A DNA stretch of 64,000 nucleotides from CAZIFG01 sp964539135 (GTDB lineage Bacteria > Margulisbacteria > Marinamargulisbacteria > GCA-2716485 > CAZIFG01), in contig CAZIFG010000009.1 of assembly GCA_964539135.1 (NCBI GenBank), positions 1-64,000 on the forward strand, written 5' to 3'. Shown piece after piece: positions 1-9,341 of the stretch. The position numbers were made by a program, and so were the translations under genes. Numbering within the stretch: position 1 is the first letter of the stretch; every line of letters begins with the position of its first letter. The notes below the pieces were generated by a model. It searched no databases. It saw only the letters and a program-made list of their open reading frames with translations, and was not told the DNA's origin.

Positions 1-3000
1 GGCGTCACGGTAGACCCAACTCAAGGAGTTTCTTTGAATATTGGCGATGGGTTGACGATCAGTACGAATGGCACTCTTATGGTTTCAGGCACCTCTACCG
101 GTTTGGATGCCGCTTATCTTAAAAAAGACACACTTCCAAATACGATTGTTACCTTTAATACTACCTCTACTTTAATTCTGAATGGTCTTGTCAGCATTAA
201 TTCAGGGGTTACCTTTAACTCTGGTGCGGCATTAACTATTTCTAATGAACGATTTACTAAGCTCACTGGGCCTGGATTGGCTTTAGATGCTGGCACGAAA
301 GCCTTAAGTGTTCTGATTGATAGTTCTAGTAGTCGCGATGCCTTTATTGTAAGCCCGATCGGTCTTAAGTTAAGTTTACCTTCCAATAGTGGTCTTAATG
401 ATAAGGATGGAGGGCTTCGAATTATATTACCTGCATCTAGTGGACTTACACTGAACTCTTCTGGGTTGTCTTTATCTCTTAATGCAGCAACAGGTTCTGG
501 TTTAGCCTTTGATTCTGCCGGACTTGCTATTTCTACGCCTGCAAACTCTGGGCTTAGTGTTTCTACCAATGGACTCTCTATTACTTTAAACCCTACCCTG
601 TCGGCATTGTCTCTTACAGGTGGGCTTAAAGTTATGGTTATTCCTAGAGGTGTGACTGTAGATCCGACTCAAGGGGTTTCTTTGAATATCGGCGATGGTT
701 TGGCGATTAGCACGAATGGAAGCCTTATGGTTTCAGGAACGTCCACAGGTTTAGATGCAAGTTATCCAAGACGAGATACGCTTGCCGGTACGATTATGAC
801 GTTTAATTTGGGAACGACTTTAAATATGGCGGTAGGTTCAACTCTTAATATCAGTGGTGCTGTGAGTATTAATTCGGGTGTGAGTTTTAATTCTAGTGCC
901 TATTTAGGGATGGCTGGGGATAGAATCACAGATTTTACAGGGGGTGGATTGACGATGAATGGTACGACACTCACCCTACCCTTACATGCGACTTCTGGTT
1001 TAGAAATTAGTGCAACGGGGTTACGTGTTTCTACAGATGCTACCAGTTCTGGTCTTTTGGCGACCGGTTCTGGTTTGTCTATTACCTTAAATCCAACGCA
1101 ATCCAGTTTAACGCTTAATAATGGCTTAAAACTGTTGGTTAAGGCTAACACTGGTGTGACTGTAGATCCGACTCAAGGGGTTTCCTTGAATATTGGGGAT
1201 GGTTTGACGATTAGTACCAATGGAAGCCTTATGGTTTCAGGAACGTCTACAGGTTTAGATGCGAGTTATCCAAGACGAGATACGCTTGCCGGTACGATTA
1301 TGACGTTTAATTTGGGAACGACTTTAAATATGGCGGTAGGTTCAACTCTTAATATCAGTGGTGCTGTGAGTATTAATTCGGGTGTGAGTTTTAATTCTAG
1401 TGCCTATTTAGGGATGGCTGGGGATAGAATCACAGATTTTACAGGGGGTGGATTGACGATGAATGGTACGACACTCACCCTACCCTTACATGCGACTTCT
1501 GGTTTAGAAATTAGTGCAACGGGGTTACGTGTTTCTACAGATGCTACCAGTTCTGGTCTTTTGGCGACCGGTTCTGGTTTGTCTATTACCTTAAATCCAA
1601 CGCAATCCAGTTTAACGCTTAATAATGGCTTAAAACTGTTGGTTAAGGCTAACACTGGTGTGACTGTAGATCCGACTCAAGGGGTTTCCTTGAATATTGG
1701 GGATGGTTTGGCGATCAGCACGAATGGAACGCTTATAGTTTCAGGAATCTCTACTGGCTTGGATTCTACTTATCTTAGAAAAGATACGCTTTCAGGAACT
1801 GTTGCGACATTTAATTCTGGAACAACTTTAAATATGGCTTCTGGGTCTATGCTTAATATCAGTGGTACTGTGAGTATTAATTCGGGTGTAACCTTTAATT
1901 CAGGTGCGAGTTTAACCATAGGTAGCGAGCGGTTTACAGATCTTACAGGTGATGGATTACAACTTAATGGGTCTAGTTTACGTGTTGCGGTGGATACTAA
2001 TGCTCACTCTGGTTCTGGTTCTGGGCTTGATCGTACAAGTAACGGACTTAGTGTTCTATTTGATGATGCTGCCTCAGGACTTTCGGTTTCTGGTTCCGGA
2101 CTTAAAATTAAGTTATCTTCTGTTGGCGGTCTGACTATTTCTAATAATATTGGATTGTCTGTTTCTCTTAATCCTATTTCTGGCCTTTTTTTAGATTCTG
2201 GTGGGCTTGCCATTACCTTAAACCCCACTCAGTCTGCTTTAACCTTGAATAGTGGCTTGAAAGTTTTGGTTCAATCAAACTCTGGTATTACCGTAAACGC
2301 ACAAGGACTTTCTTTGAATATTTCATCTGACTTTAGTGTTGATGGTAGTGGAGCGCTTGCCTTATCGGGTGCTGGTGGCGGTTTGAGTAATTACTTACTT
2401 AAAAATACTGCTTCCGGTACGATTGTGACGTTTAACTCCGGAACGACTTTAAATATGGCATCGGGTTCGACGCTTAATATTAGTGGCTTTGTGAGCATTA
2501 ATTCGGGCGTAACCTTAAATCCAGGTGCGAGTTTAACCATAGGAGGCGACCGCTTCACAGATCTTACAGGTGATGGATTAAGAGTTTCGTCTAATATTCT
2601 TACGGTGTCTGTTAATTCAAGCTCTCCTATTACGGTTAATGCTTTAGGGCTGTCTTTAAATATTTCGTCTGATTTTAGTGTTGTTGGTAATGCACTTTCG
2701 CTTTCAAACGCTGGTAATATGAGCAATTACTTGCTTAAAAATGTACCTGCCTCTACTATCGTTACCTTTAATAACTCATCTTCTTTATACTTTCAGCAAG
2801 GCTCTTTATTAGGTGTTGGGGTAACACCTAACTCAACAGTACCTGTTTTGGTGAGCGGTAATGCCTCTTTTGGTGCAGGACTTTCTACAACGCGTGGTAT
2901 TACTATTGATGGGCCTGATCAACGTTTGTTTTTTGGACGCATAGATAGTGGTACAAGTAATGCTGCTTCAAATTCTTACACAGATCCTGTTTATTTTGAA

Positions 3001-3552
3001 CGTGTTCAAGAAGATGGTGGTGTAGATACAGCTGCTGGAAAAACCACTTTGAGGCTTGTACTGAGTGATGATACTGATGGGAATGACTCTTTTAAAATAG
3101 GTACTGTTGCTTCAAATATTTTTACCCCTGGTTTCCAAATGACATCCGCCGGAAACCTTTTTGTGAGTGGTAATATCGCTGCGGCAGGTACTATTACCGC
3201 CCAAGGCGTTACTTTAACCAGTGACCGTCGTAAAAAGAAAGACATTCAAGATATTAGCTATGGTCTCGACACCATGATGAAATTGGTGCCAAGCAGTTAC
3301 TTGTGGATTAAAGATATCGAAAGCAAAGATCCTCGATCCTTTGGTTTTATTGCGCAAGATTTAGAAGATGTGGTGCCTGAATTGGTATTAACCGATGAGA
3401 ATGGATTTAAATCTGTGAATTATATTGGATTGATTCCAGTCATGACAAAAGCACTTCAAGAGCAACAAGCTGATTTAGACTCCTTGCATACTGAAATCGA
3501 TGAATTAAGACGTCAAATTTCAGATCTTAAAGTGCTTATGGAGGCCAAGTAA
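1..3552 (+). CDS. Repeat-rich fibre/surface protein with C-terminal S74 intramolecular chaperone (5' end outside window)
   Basis: The frame is open from base 1, so the true start lies upstream; the visible part is about 1183 residues. It is built of Ser/Thr/Gly/Asn-rich beta repeats in which phrases such as GVTVDPTQGVSLNIGDGL, TLNISG and SGVTFNSGA recur. The last ~110 residues form an S74 peptidase/chaperone module of phage tail spikes and bacterial fibres: SDRRKKKDI (Ser and Lys of the self-cleavage dyad), GFIAQDLEDVVPE, then a terminal coiled coil (QADLDSLHTEIDELRRQ). By family knowledge this domain trimerises the fibre and cuts itself off. The repeats suggest a long trimeric beta fibre. 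No other phage genes are nearby, so a host-encoded surface or adhesin fibre is more likely than a prophage tail. The next gene starts one base after the stop. Confidence 0.85.
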   Translation, partial: GVTVDPTQGVSLNIGDGLTISTNGTLMVSGTSTGLDAAYLKKDTLPNTIVTFNTTSTLILNGLVSINSGVTFNSGAALTISNERFTKLTGPGLALDAGTKALSVLIDSSSSRDAFIVSPIGLKLSLPSNSGLNDKDGGLRIILPASSGLTLNSSGLSLSLNAATGSGLAFDSAGLAISTPANSGLSVSTNGLSITLNPTLSALSLTGGLKVMVIPRGVTVDPTQGVSLNIGDGLAISTNGSLMVSGTSTGLDASYPRRDTLAGTIMTFNLGTTLNMAVGSTLNISGAVSINSGVSFNSSAYLGMAGDRITDFTGGGLTMNGTTLTLPLHATSGLEISATGLRVSTDATSSGLLATGSGLSITLNPTQSSLTLNNGLKLLVKANTGVTVDPTQGVSLNIGDGLTISTNGSLMVSGTSTGLDASYPRRDTLAGTIMTFNLGTTLNMAVGSTLNISGAVSINSGVSFNSSAYLGMAGDRITDFTGGGLTMNGTTLTLPLHATSGLEISATGLRVSTDATSSGLLATGSGLSITLNPTQSSLTLNNGLKLLVKANTGVTVDPTQGVSLNIGDGLAISTNGTLIVSGISTGLDSTYLRKDTLSGTVATFNSGTTLNMASGSMLNISGTVSINSGVTFNSGASLTIGSERFTDLTGDGLQLNGSSLRVAVDTNAHSGSGSGLDRTSNGLSVLFDDAASGLSVSGSGLKIKLSSVGGLTISNNIGLSVSLNPISGLFLDSGGLAITLNPTQSALTLNSGLKVLVQSNSGITVNAQGLSLNISSDFSVDGSGALALSGAGGGLSNYLLKNTASGTIVTFNSGTTLNMASGSTLNISGFVSINSGVTLNPGASLTIGGDRFTDLTGDGLRVSSNILTVSVNSSSPITVNALGLSLNISSDFSVVGNALSLSNAGNMSNYLLKNVPASTIVTFNNSSSLYFQQGSLLGVGVTPNSTVPVLVSGNASFGAGLSTTRGITIDGPDQRLFFGRIDSGTSNAASNSYTDPVYFERVQEDGGVDTAAGKTTLRLVLSDDTDGNDSFKIGTVASNIFTPGFQMTSAGNLFVSGNIAAAGTITAQGVTLTSDRRKKKDIQDISYGLDTMMKLVPSSYLWIKDIESKDPRSFGFIAQDLEDVVPELVLTDENGFKSVNYIGLIPVMTKALQEQQADLDSLHTEIDELRRQISDLKVLMEAK
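649..1656 (+). repeat. Two near-perfect 504-bp tandem repeats inside the fibre gene
   Basis: Units 649-1152 and 1153-1656 are almost identical over 504 bp (168 codons); a third, diverged unit begins at 1657. Synonymous sites are also conserved, which points to a recent in-frame duplication rather than purely selected protein repeats. Copy number is expected to vary between strains. Confidence 0.9.
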
Positions 3553-3553
3553 G

Positions 3554-4894
3554 ATGCGCCTCACGACTTTGAAATCTATAGGGTTACTTCTAGTATGCCT
3601 GATACTTATTTCTTGTGGAGGGGCAGCGCCTTCGTCTTCATCACCTTCTGCGCCTCCTGCTCAACCTGAGCTTCCGCCTAATTTAGGTATTAAGCCTATT
3701 TTTACATCGCTTACTTTTTCTCCCAGTTTAGTCTTGAACGCCAGTTGGACCTTTGATGATCCTGGCGCTATTGCTAATTTTGATGAATATCGATTGGAAA
3801 TTGTTGGCCCTATTCGTACAGATTATGTTACCTTATCCAATTCTTATAATACCCACTCTGCTACGCTTCAGCCGGGGGATTATCTCAAGCAAGGATTGGG
3901 AACTTATCAATTTAGATTAAGTGCTAAAACTTTGGCGGAAGTAACCTATCGTACGGCTGTTACCTTAGGATCTTATACGTATGCGCCAGTTACGAAACTC
4001 CCTACGTTAACCTTAACTCTAGAAGATATTAATGCTAAAGGCATTATTCGTGTGGGGAATCAGGTGTATATTTCTAAAACCAGTGCGACTAATGGGGATA
4101 TTTTGATTTATAACAATAATTCAGGCGCGCCTTTAACGTATTCTAATTCAAATTTAACCCATGTCAGTGGCACAAGTTCGGCGTATGGATTATCGTCAGA
4201 GTTGCCTACAGAACTTTGGGCGGCAGAAAAAGGCACTAATGCAGCCAATAATCGTGTTACCCTTTACTATAACTTGACAACAACGCCTGTAAAGGTTGAT
4301 TTTTCTTTTTCATCTTTTTCCAATGTGGAATCGGTACTGATTCATTCCAATATTTTATATGTGAGTGATAATCAGGGGATGTCCGGGTCTACTGTTAGAA
4401 CTTATCCTTATGATGTTAGTACTCATACATTGGGGTCTGAAAGCACGACTTATACAGATTCATTTACCTATATCAGTGATATTAAGGCAGGTACAATTGG
4501 TTCTTCTACGTTTGTTTTTGTTTGTGATGAAACGGGTAATAAAGTGTCTATTTTTAATAGAGGCACAGGGGGCACGCCTATTCAAACCCTAACAGGGGCT
4601 GAATCAGGCCTTAATTTTAATCGACCTAAAAGCATTGCCTTAGATTTTAGTCCTACCATCAAACGTATTTATGTACTCGATCGTAATAATAATCGGATTT
4701 TGATTTATAAATATAATTCTGGAACAGGTCTATTTGCTTTTGAGACTTTATTTGGGACAGAGGGGATGGATTCTGGTGAATTTGTGTTGCCCAATGTCCT
4801 TTCTATTGATGCCTCACGGCGGCTTTTTGTTTTACAAGAAGGATCTACGGAGTTGGGTCTCAATGATAGACTTCAAATTTTTCAATTACCTTAA
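3554..4894 (+). CDS. Lipoprotein with beta-propeller (NHL-like) repeats
   Basis: The 446-residue product starts with a lipoprotein signal: Met-Arg, a hydrophobic stretch LLLVCLILISCGG with a lipobox (L-I-S-C), then a Ser/Pro/Ala-rich linker. The C-terminal half has repeated blades of NHL/six-bladed-propeller type (SIALDFSPTIKRIYVLDRNNNRILIYKYN; VLSIDASRRLFVLQEG, both broken motifs of a propeller). The start codon lies one base after the stop of the fibre gene, so the two are translationally coupled. An outer-surface partner or anchor for the fibre is a reasonable inference. No catalytic motif seen. Confidence 0.75.
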   Translation: MRLTTLKSIGLLLVCLILISCGGAAPSSSSPSAPPAQPELPPNLGIKPIFTSLTFSPSLVLNASWTFDDPGAIANFDEYRLEIVGPIRTDYVTLSNSYNTHSATLQPGDYLKQGLGTYQFRLSAKTLAEVTYRTAVTLGSYTYAPVTKLPTLTLTLEDINAKGIIRVGNQVYISKTSATNGDILIYNNNSGAPLTYSNSNLTHVSGTSSAYGLSSELPTELWAAEKGTNAANNRVTLYYNLTTTPVKVDFSFSSFSNVESVLIHSNILYVSDNQGMSGSTVRTYPYDVSTHTLGSESTTYTDSFTYISDIKAGTIGSSTFVFVCDETGNKVSIFNRGTGGTPIQTLTGAESGLNFNRPKSIALDFSPTIKRIYVLDRNNNRILIYKYNSGTGLFAFETLFGTEGMDSGEFVLPNVLSIDASRRLFVLQEGSTELGLNDRLQIFQLP

Positions 4895-4902
4895 AGGAGG
4901 GA

Positions 4903-5169
4903 TTATTTTGGCAAAGATTTATGAGATCCATCACAAAATGGCGATGTTTTGGTGTGTTTACACAGACAAATATACACTGTTTTGGGTTCTTCTACCGTAA
5001 ATTTTTTAGGCACAAACGCGGTTCCTTTATGGGCGCCATCACAAAAAATACCGTCTGCACTTCGACCACATCGGCAGTAATAATAGGTTCCTGGCTCTAG
5101 ATTGATAGCCTTGGCTTTGGTATCTACAATTTTTACGTCTTCTGCACTTAAAGGGGCGTTTTCATTCAT
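4903..5169 (-). CDS. CDGSH iron-sulfur domain protein
   Basis: This 88-residue protein has two CDGSH-type 2Fe-2S motifs: CRCGRSADGIFCDGAHKG and CLCKHTKTSPFCDGSHKS. Each has the three-Cys/one-His ligand pattern of mitoNEET-like proteins. The frame stays open for 64 codons upstream, but those codons overlap the dus start and have no family match. I chose the Met at 5169 (MNENAPLS...), preceded by a weak AAGGT element. It probably acts in redox sensing or cluster transfer in the cytoplasm. It is divergent from dus and convergent with the lipoprotein gene (8-bp gap). Confidence 0.85.
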   Translation of the reverse strand: MNENAPLSAEDVKIVDTKAKAINLEPGTYYYCRCGRSADGIFCDGAHKGTAFVPKKFTVEEPKTVYICLCKHTKTSPFCDGSHKSLPK

Positions 5170-5236
5170 ATACTCTACTTTACCTTGTTTTTTGCGTATT
5201 TTAAAGATCTTCTCTTTTGTGATACCCTCTTTGCTT

Positions 5237-6169
5237 ATGACATACTTTGACTGGAATAGGCTTCCCCGCCCTATTATTGGGCTTGCCCCTATGGATGGAT
5301 ACTCAGATAGTGCGTTTAGACGGGTTTGCCGTGCTGTGAATTCTGACATTGTGATTGTCACGGAATTTACGTCTGCCGATGGTTTAAGCCATGGTGCAGA
5401 AAGCTTAAAGCGAAAACTTTGGTTTGATCCCAGTGAACGCCCTGTGATTGCTCAGATTTTTGGTAAAAATATCGATACCTTTGTTCGTGCCGCTAAGGTG
5501 TGTGAAGACATGGGGTTTGCCGGTATTGATATCAATATGGGATGTCCCGCTAAAAAGGTGGTTAAATCCGAACATGGGGTAGCCCTTCGTAAAAAACCAG
5601 AATTTGCGTTTAAATTGATTGAGGCATTAGCCTCGGCTACAACGCTTCCTGTGTCTGTTAAAACACGCTTGGGTTGGTCAGATGCTGAAGGTCTTACAGA
5701 ATTTGGCATTGGGGCTCAAAATGCAGGCGCTAAACTGATTTGTATTCACGCGAGAACCTATTTAGAGCCTTATAATGTGCCCGCCCAATTTCAAGCTGTT
5801 TATGAGATGAAACGGCATTTAACGATTCCGGTTTTAGGTAATGGGGGTATTACGTCTATTTCAGATGGCATTCAAAAGTTGGGCAATTTAGATGGGTTTT
5901 TAATTGGCCAAGCGGCCTTTGGAAATCCTTGGGTTTTTGATCCTTCGGGACAGATCCCTACTTTTGAATCTAAAATCCCATTAATGATTCGTCATGCAGA
6001 ATGGTTGGTTGAACATAAAGGTCTCTCTCTTGCCATGCGTGAAATACGCAAACACTTGGTTCAATACGTTAAAGGCATTCCCAATGCCAAACGTTTTCGG
6101 TCTCAATTGGTTCGCGTGGAATCGGTCTCCGAGATTCAAACTATTTTGGATCAGATTTTAAAGTCTTAA
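5237..6169 (+). CDS. dus: tRNA-dihydrouridine synthase (Dus/COG0042)
   Basis: The 310-residue flavoenzyme reduces specific uridines of tRNA to dihydrouridine. Visible motifs are APMDGYSDSAFRRVC (FMN site), NMGCPAKKVVKSEHG with the catalytic Cys, HARTYLEPYN, and GNGGITSISDG...IGQAAFGNPW. I placed the start at 5237 (MTYFDWNRLPRP): the 45 codons upstream in this frame are hydrophobic, overlap the divergent CDGSH gene and precede the normal family N-terminus. The 3' end overlaps the convergent kinase gene by 12 bp. The DusA/B/C subclass cannot be decided by eye. Confidence 0.9.
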   Translation: MTYFDWNRLPRPIIGLAPMDGYSDSAFRRVCRAVNSDIVIVTEFTSADGLSHGAESLKRKLWFDPSERPVIAQIFGKNIDTFVRAAKVCEDMGFAGIDINMGCPAKKVVKSEHGVALRKKPEFAFKLIEALASATTLPVSVKTRLGWSDAEGLTEFGIGAQNAGAKLICIHARTYLEPYNVPAQFQAVYEMKRHLTIPVLGNGGITSISDGIQKLGNLDGFLIGQAAFGNPWVFDPSGQIPTFESKIPLMIRHAEWLVEHKGLSLAMREIRKHLVQYVKGIPNAKRFRSQLVRVESVSEIQTILDQILKS

Positions 6170-7378
6170 CATTTCTTTAAATCTTCGATCTAATTCTTTT
6201 TGACGGATTTCTTCTAGCTTTACCTTTTCTGTGTAACGCTCTTCCCATTTCAGATGCTTTTGAAGCTGCGCTTCCATTTTTTTAATGGCAAACTCCAGTT
6301 GAGCCATAGGGGCTTCATCAGAATTTTGATCTAAATACGTTAAAAAACGGTCTAAGATGGATCTTGGCAGTCTAAAATAATGTTGCTTGGGCTTTTTAGG
6401 GTTTTCAAGTGTTTTTTTTATGGTTTCAGATACCTCTTTAACACAGGCTTTTTTTTCTTCTATAGTGGGTCTCCTTAGGTATACCTCTGGCATAAAAATA
6501 TTGTACCCATGGAACAGTGCAAATAGCGTTCCTAGAAGTGGCAGAATGTCGTAACGGTAGGGGGTCCCTTTGTTTTCTGGATCTAAAATATAGGGGTCGG
6601 CATATTCTAGGGTACCTCTCCCCCATGTTGCCATGTACTTTTGAATAAGAGGATCCGGTGTCAGATGATGGGCCAATTCATAATCGATGATATTTGCTTT
6701 TATTTCGTCTTTTTTTTCTGAAACCAATAATACATTATCTGGTTTGAGATCGGCATGAATGGTTCCCTTTTGATAGTTAGTATAGATTTCCCTTAAAATA
6801 TCTAAGGCAAATCTTATGAGGGTTATTTTTTTGCTTAAGAATATCTTATCTTTATCCTTTTGGGGATTATTTACTAGGGGGGTATTTTTTTGAATCCACA
6901 TGTATAAATCTCCGTATGGGGTATAGGGGGTTTTTTTATAAATGGCGATTTGACCTGGATTGCTGACATCTACCCTTAGAGGCATAAATCGATCTGGACA
7001 TTCCGGATGTGTGGCTTTATAGCCCTGAATACTTTCACTAAATAGGGTGTAAAGCGTTTGAGCCTGAGTACGGGAACCTATATATTTTATTTTATATACT
7101 GACATTTCACATTGTACGACGACTTGGTTTCTTTCACTAGATCTTTGAAGAATGGCTCCGGATGTGGGTAGTTCTCTCTGTGTGCTGTCAATTAAGGGTG
7201 TATCTATGCCATAGCGTTTTGCTAAGGATTTAAATAATGCAACAATATAGGTGAGTATATCGGACATTTTTTCTGCTTTTACAATGGTATCTAAAGGGGT
7301 GTCTTTTGGTGTGTTTAAAAATCGTTCCGATAATTCTAGATCTTCTGTTTTATGCTTTAGGGGTAGTATTTTTAACAT
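6158..7378 (-). CDS. Eukaryotic-like protein kinase domain protein
   Basis: The 406-residue protein has a divergent protein kinase core. HADLKPDN (residues ~208-215) is the catalytic loop with Asp210, Lys212 and Asn215. IIDYELA (~230-236) stands where the metal-binding DFG motif should be, with Asp232 kept. GTLEYADPYI (~255-264) matches the APE region. The glycine-rich loop is not obvious; VYKIKYI (~94-100) may hold the ATP lysine. The first ~90 residues match nothing I know, and the C-terminus is a charged helical tail. There are no membrane segments or PASTA repeats, unlike typical bacterial PknB. It could be a host-directed effector or an internal regulator. Active kinase likely but not proven. 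Confidence 0.75.
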   Translation of the reverse strand: MLKILPLKHKTEDLELSERFLNTPKDTPLDTIVKAEKMSDILTYIVALFKSLAKRYGIDTPLIDSTQRELPTSGAILQRSSERNQVVVQCEMSVYKIKYIGSRTQAQTLYTLFSESIQGYKATHPECPDRFMPLRVDVSNPGQIAIYKKTPYTPYGDLYMWIQKNTPLVNNPQKDKDKIFLSKKITLIRFALDILREIYTNYQKGTIHADLKPDNVLLVSEKKDEIKANIIDYELAHHLTPDPLIQKYMATWGRGTLEYADPYILDPENKGTPYRYDILPLLGTLFALFHGYNIFMPEVYLRRPTIEEKKACVKEVSETIKKTLENPKKPKQHYFRLPRSILDRFLTYLDQNSDEAPMAQLEFAIKKMEAQLQKHLKWEERYTEKVKLEEIRQKELDRRFKEMLRL

Positions 7379-7387
7379 TTTTTGATT

Positions 7388-9196
7388 TTATCTGTTTTGG
7401 TTTGAATTGTACAGCTGAGGTGGAATATAAAATGCAGGACTATAGGACCCTTTTTTTTCTAGACTCCATATGCGTCCGGATTGTTTGTATTGCTGCCATG
7501 TGTTCATTTTATACGCGTATACATAGGCTCTAATATAGAGGGGTGGCTTTGTTTTAAAGGGATTGTTCTGAAAAAACGCTAAGGTTTCAGGTGTGTTTTT
7601 ACTCAGTTTATCCATGACCGATTCTACCCATTTGTTGTGCTCTAAGGGACTTAGTGTTGCCAGTTTTAATTGTAAATCCAGCCTGGGTTGATGGGGCAAT
7701 ACCCATTTTGGAAATTGCGTGGGATCTTGGGGCGAATAGTTGAGTTTATAGGACTTCCAATGAATGCCGTCTTCGCTGCCTTGAAACAGTATTTCATGAC
7801 GGTGACGCAGTACGGGTTCCAATAAGGTGTAATGTCCAAAAACATGATGGTTTTTAAGTGTTTGTGCCGTTTTATGAATTACATAAGGCATGCGTGCTAT
7901 TTTTAAGGTGCTGAGTTCGGAACTGATACTTAATCCTATTAAGAGGCATAAAATCCCACTTTCGAAAGGTATTTTTTTAATGGGAGTTTCAGGATTTATT
8001 TGGGTTAGTTTGGGTAAGAATTGGTAGAAAAAAGCATCATTTAATCCCCAAAGTGCGATTAATATGACTAAAATACTGAAAAGGCCTGTGTTTCCCGTCA
8101 GTATCATGAGGATCATCACAGCTATGCTGCTGAGTACCGCGATATATCGTTTCTTTTGTGTTAAAAACAATCCAAAAGGAAGGAGGAACTCGACCATTAA
8201 AATGCCTGCACACAGTGTTTTTTGAATCACGCTGGGCAATTGATAGCTTATCCAACTTCCGATATGAGGTAGAGGTTGCGTCCATAAATATAATTTAAAG
8301 GCGGATAAGGATGTCCAGGATATTGTTCCAGATAGGATCTGGGTTAGGCCTGATAAAAAGAAAATACGGCAGAGTAAGATTAAATATGCCCAACGCACCC
8401 ATTTGGAGGGTTGGGGCTGAATAAAAAAGGCCAGAAATCCTACTTCCAATAACAGACGGTCACTTTCAAAATGCATAAATGGAGATCCTGCAGATACAAA
8501 GGACAGATAGCATATCCATGCTATTACGGCTGCGGTGCGTTTATACTTGGATAAGGCCATCATTAATCCAGATAAAATACCCAGAATGCACACGCCTTGG
8601 AGGGCCATTATTGAGGCATTTATAATAAATAAGGATGGAACCCATGTGATGATTTTATAGCCCAAAACGGTTTTAGCAGGTTCTAACCATGCAGATATGG
8701 GGATAATGCCATTGGTGCCAAACAATCCCTTTACTTGTACTAAAAGAGAGACAAAGGCAATGACATACACCCAGCCCAATCCTTGCATCATGAGACGAGA
8801 TGCGGTGGTATAGCTAGACTTTGTTTTTTCACCCCAAATTATACGGGTTAATTTGGAAAAAAAGCCCCTATTTTGAGCTACTTTTTGATAGCTCGATTCC
8901 ATTATTCTGCCCATAAAAGGGATTTTTTTATAGGCCCATAATGGGAATTTATAACCCCCTTCTGCGCCGTATAAAATGATACAAATGGCTTCTGCCCCTG
9001 TCGCAATGACGGTACCATTTTCAATGAGTTGAACCGATTCTGTACATGCTTTTTTTGCTGCAATTGGAAATTGTTCGATGAAATCTTGTCCGGGGTAATA
9101 CACAACATTTTCGGATGTTATAGACTCCCACACACTGATCCAGTGTCTACAAAATCCACAGTCTTTATCATAAAGTAGAATTAATCTGTCGCTCAT
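7388..9196 (-). CDS. DCC (DUF393) domain fused to lipase maturation factor-like membrane protein
   Basis: The 602-residue protein is a fusion. Residues 1-120 are a thiol-oxidoreductase-like DCC domain with YDKDCGFCRHW. The rest is a multi-pass membrane domain matching the lipase maturation factor (LMF1) family: FESDRLLLEVGFLAFF, FFLSGLTQILSG, TGNTGLFSIL, then soluble motifs EILFQGSEDGIHWKSY, QPRLDLQLKLA and NPFKTKPPLYIRAYVY. LMF1 helps disulfide-rich lipases fold in the eukaryotic ER; bacterial roles are poorly known. The DCC domain may supply redox chemistry to the membrane part. RBS AAGGA precedes the ATG. A second membrane protein of the wider HTTM/gamma-carboxylase group is encoded at 44.0-45.5 kb. 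Confidence 0.8.
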   Translation of the reverse strand: MSDRLILLYDKDCGFCRHWISVWESITSENVVYYPGQDFIEQFPIAAKKACTESVQLIENGTVIATGAEAICIILYGAEGGYKFPLWAYKKIPFMGRIMESSYQKVAQNRGFFSKLTRIIWGEKTKSSYTTASRLMMQGLGWVYVIAFVSLLVQVKGLFGTNGIIPISAWLEPAKTVLGYKIITWVPSLFIINASIMALQGVCILGILSGLMMALSKYKRTAAVIAWICYLSFVSAGSPFMHFESDRLLLEVGFLAFFIQPQPSKWVRWAYLILLCRIFFLSGLTQILSGTISWTSLSAFKLYLWTQPLPHIGSWISYQLPSVIQKTLCAGILMVEFLLPFGLFLTQKKRYIAVLSSIAVMILMILTGNTGLFSILVILIALWGLNDAFFYQFLPKLTQINPETPIKKIPFESGILCLLIGLSISSELSTLKIARMPYVIHKTAQTLKNHHVFGHYTLLEPVLRHRHEILFQGSEDGIHWKSYKLNYSPQDPTQFPKWVLPHQPRLDLQLKLATLSPLEHNKWVESVMDKLSKNTPETLAFFQNNPFKTKPPLYIRAYVYAYKMNTWQQYKQSGRIWSLEKKGSYSPAFYIPPQLYNSNQNR

Positions 9197-9341
9197 GGTC
9201 TATCCTTAATTTATCGGTAGTGATTTTCTTAACTATACGTCAATTTTGATGTCTCTTAAAGATATAGAATCTGGACGCGGGCGACTCTTTTGCGTTATTA
9301 TTAATCTTTAAAGTTATCGTTATTATTTTGGAGGCAGTACC

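Noticed and set aside
900..1655. Two identical 83-codon minus-strand frames inside the fibre gene
   Set aside because: They are antisense shadows of the 504-bp repeat with no start signals.
1..4894. Prophage tail region
   Set aside because: The S74 fibre is phage-like, but no capsid, terminase, portal, integrase or lysis gene is nearby, and the next gene is a lipoprotein.
5102..5236. N-terminal extension of Dus
   Set aside because: It overlaps the divergent CDGSH gene and lacks family similarity; the Met at 5237 gives the normal N-terminus.
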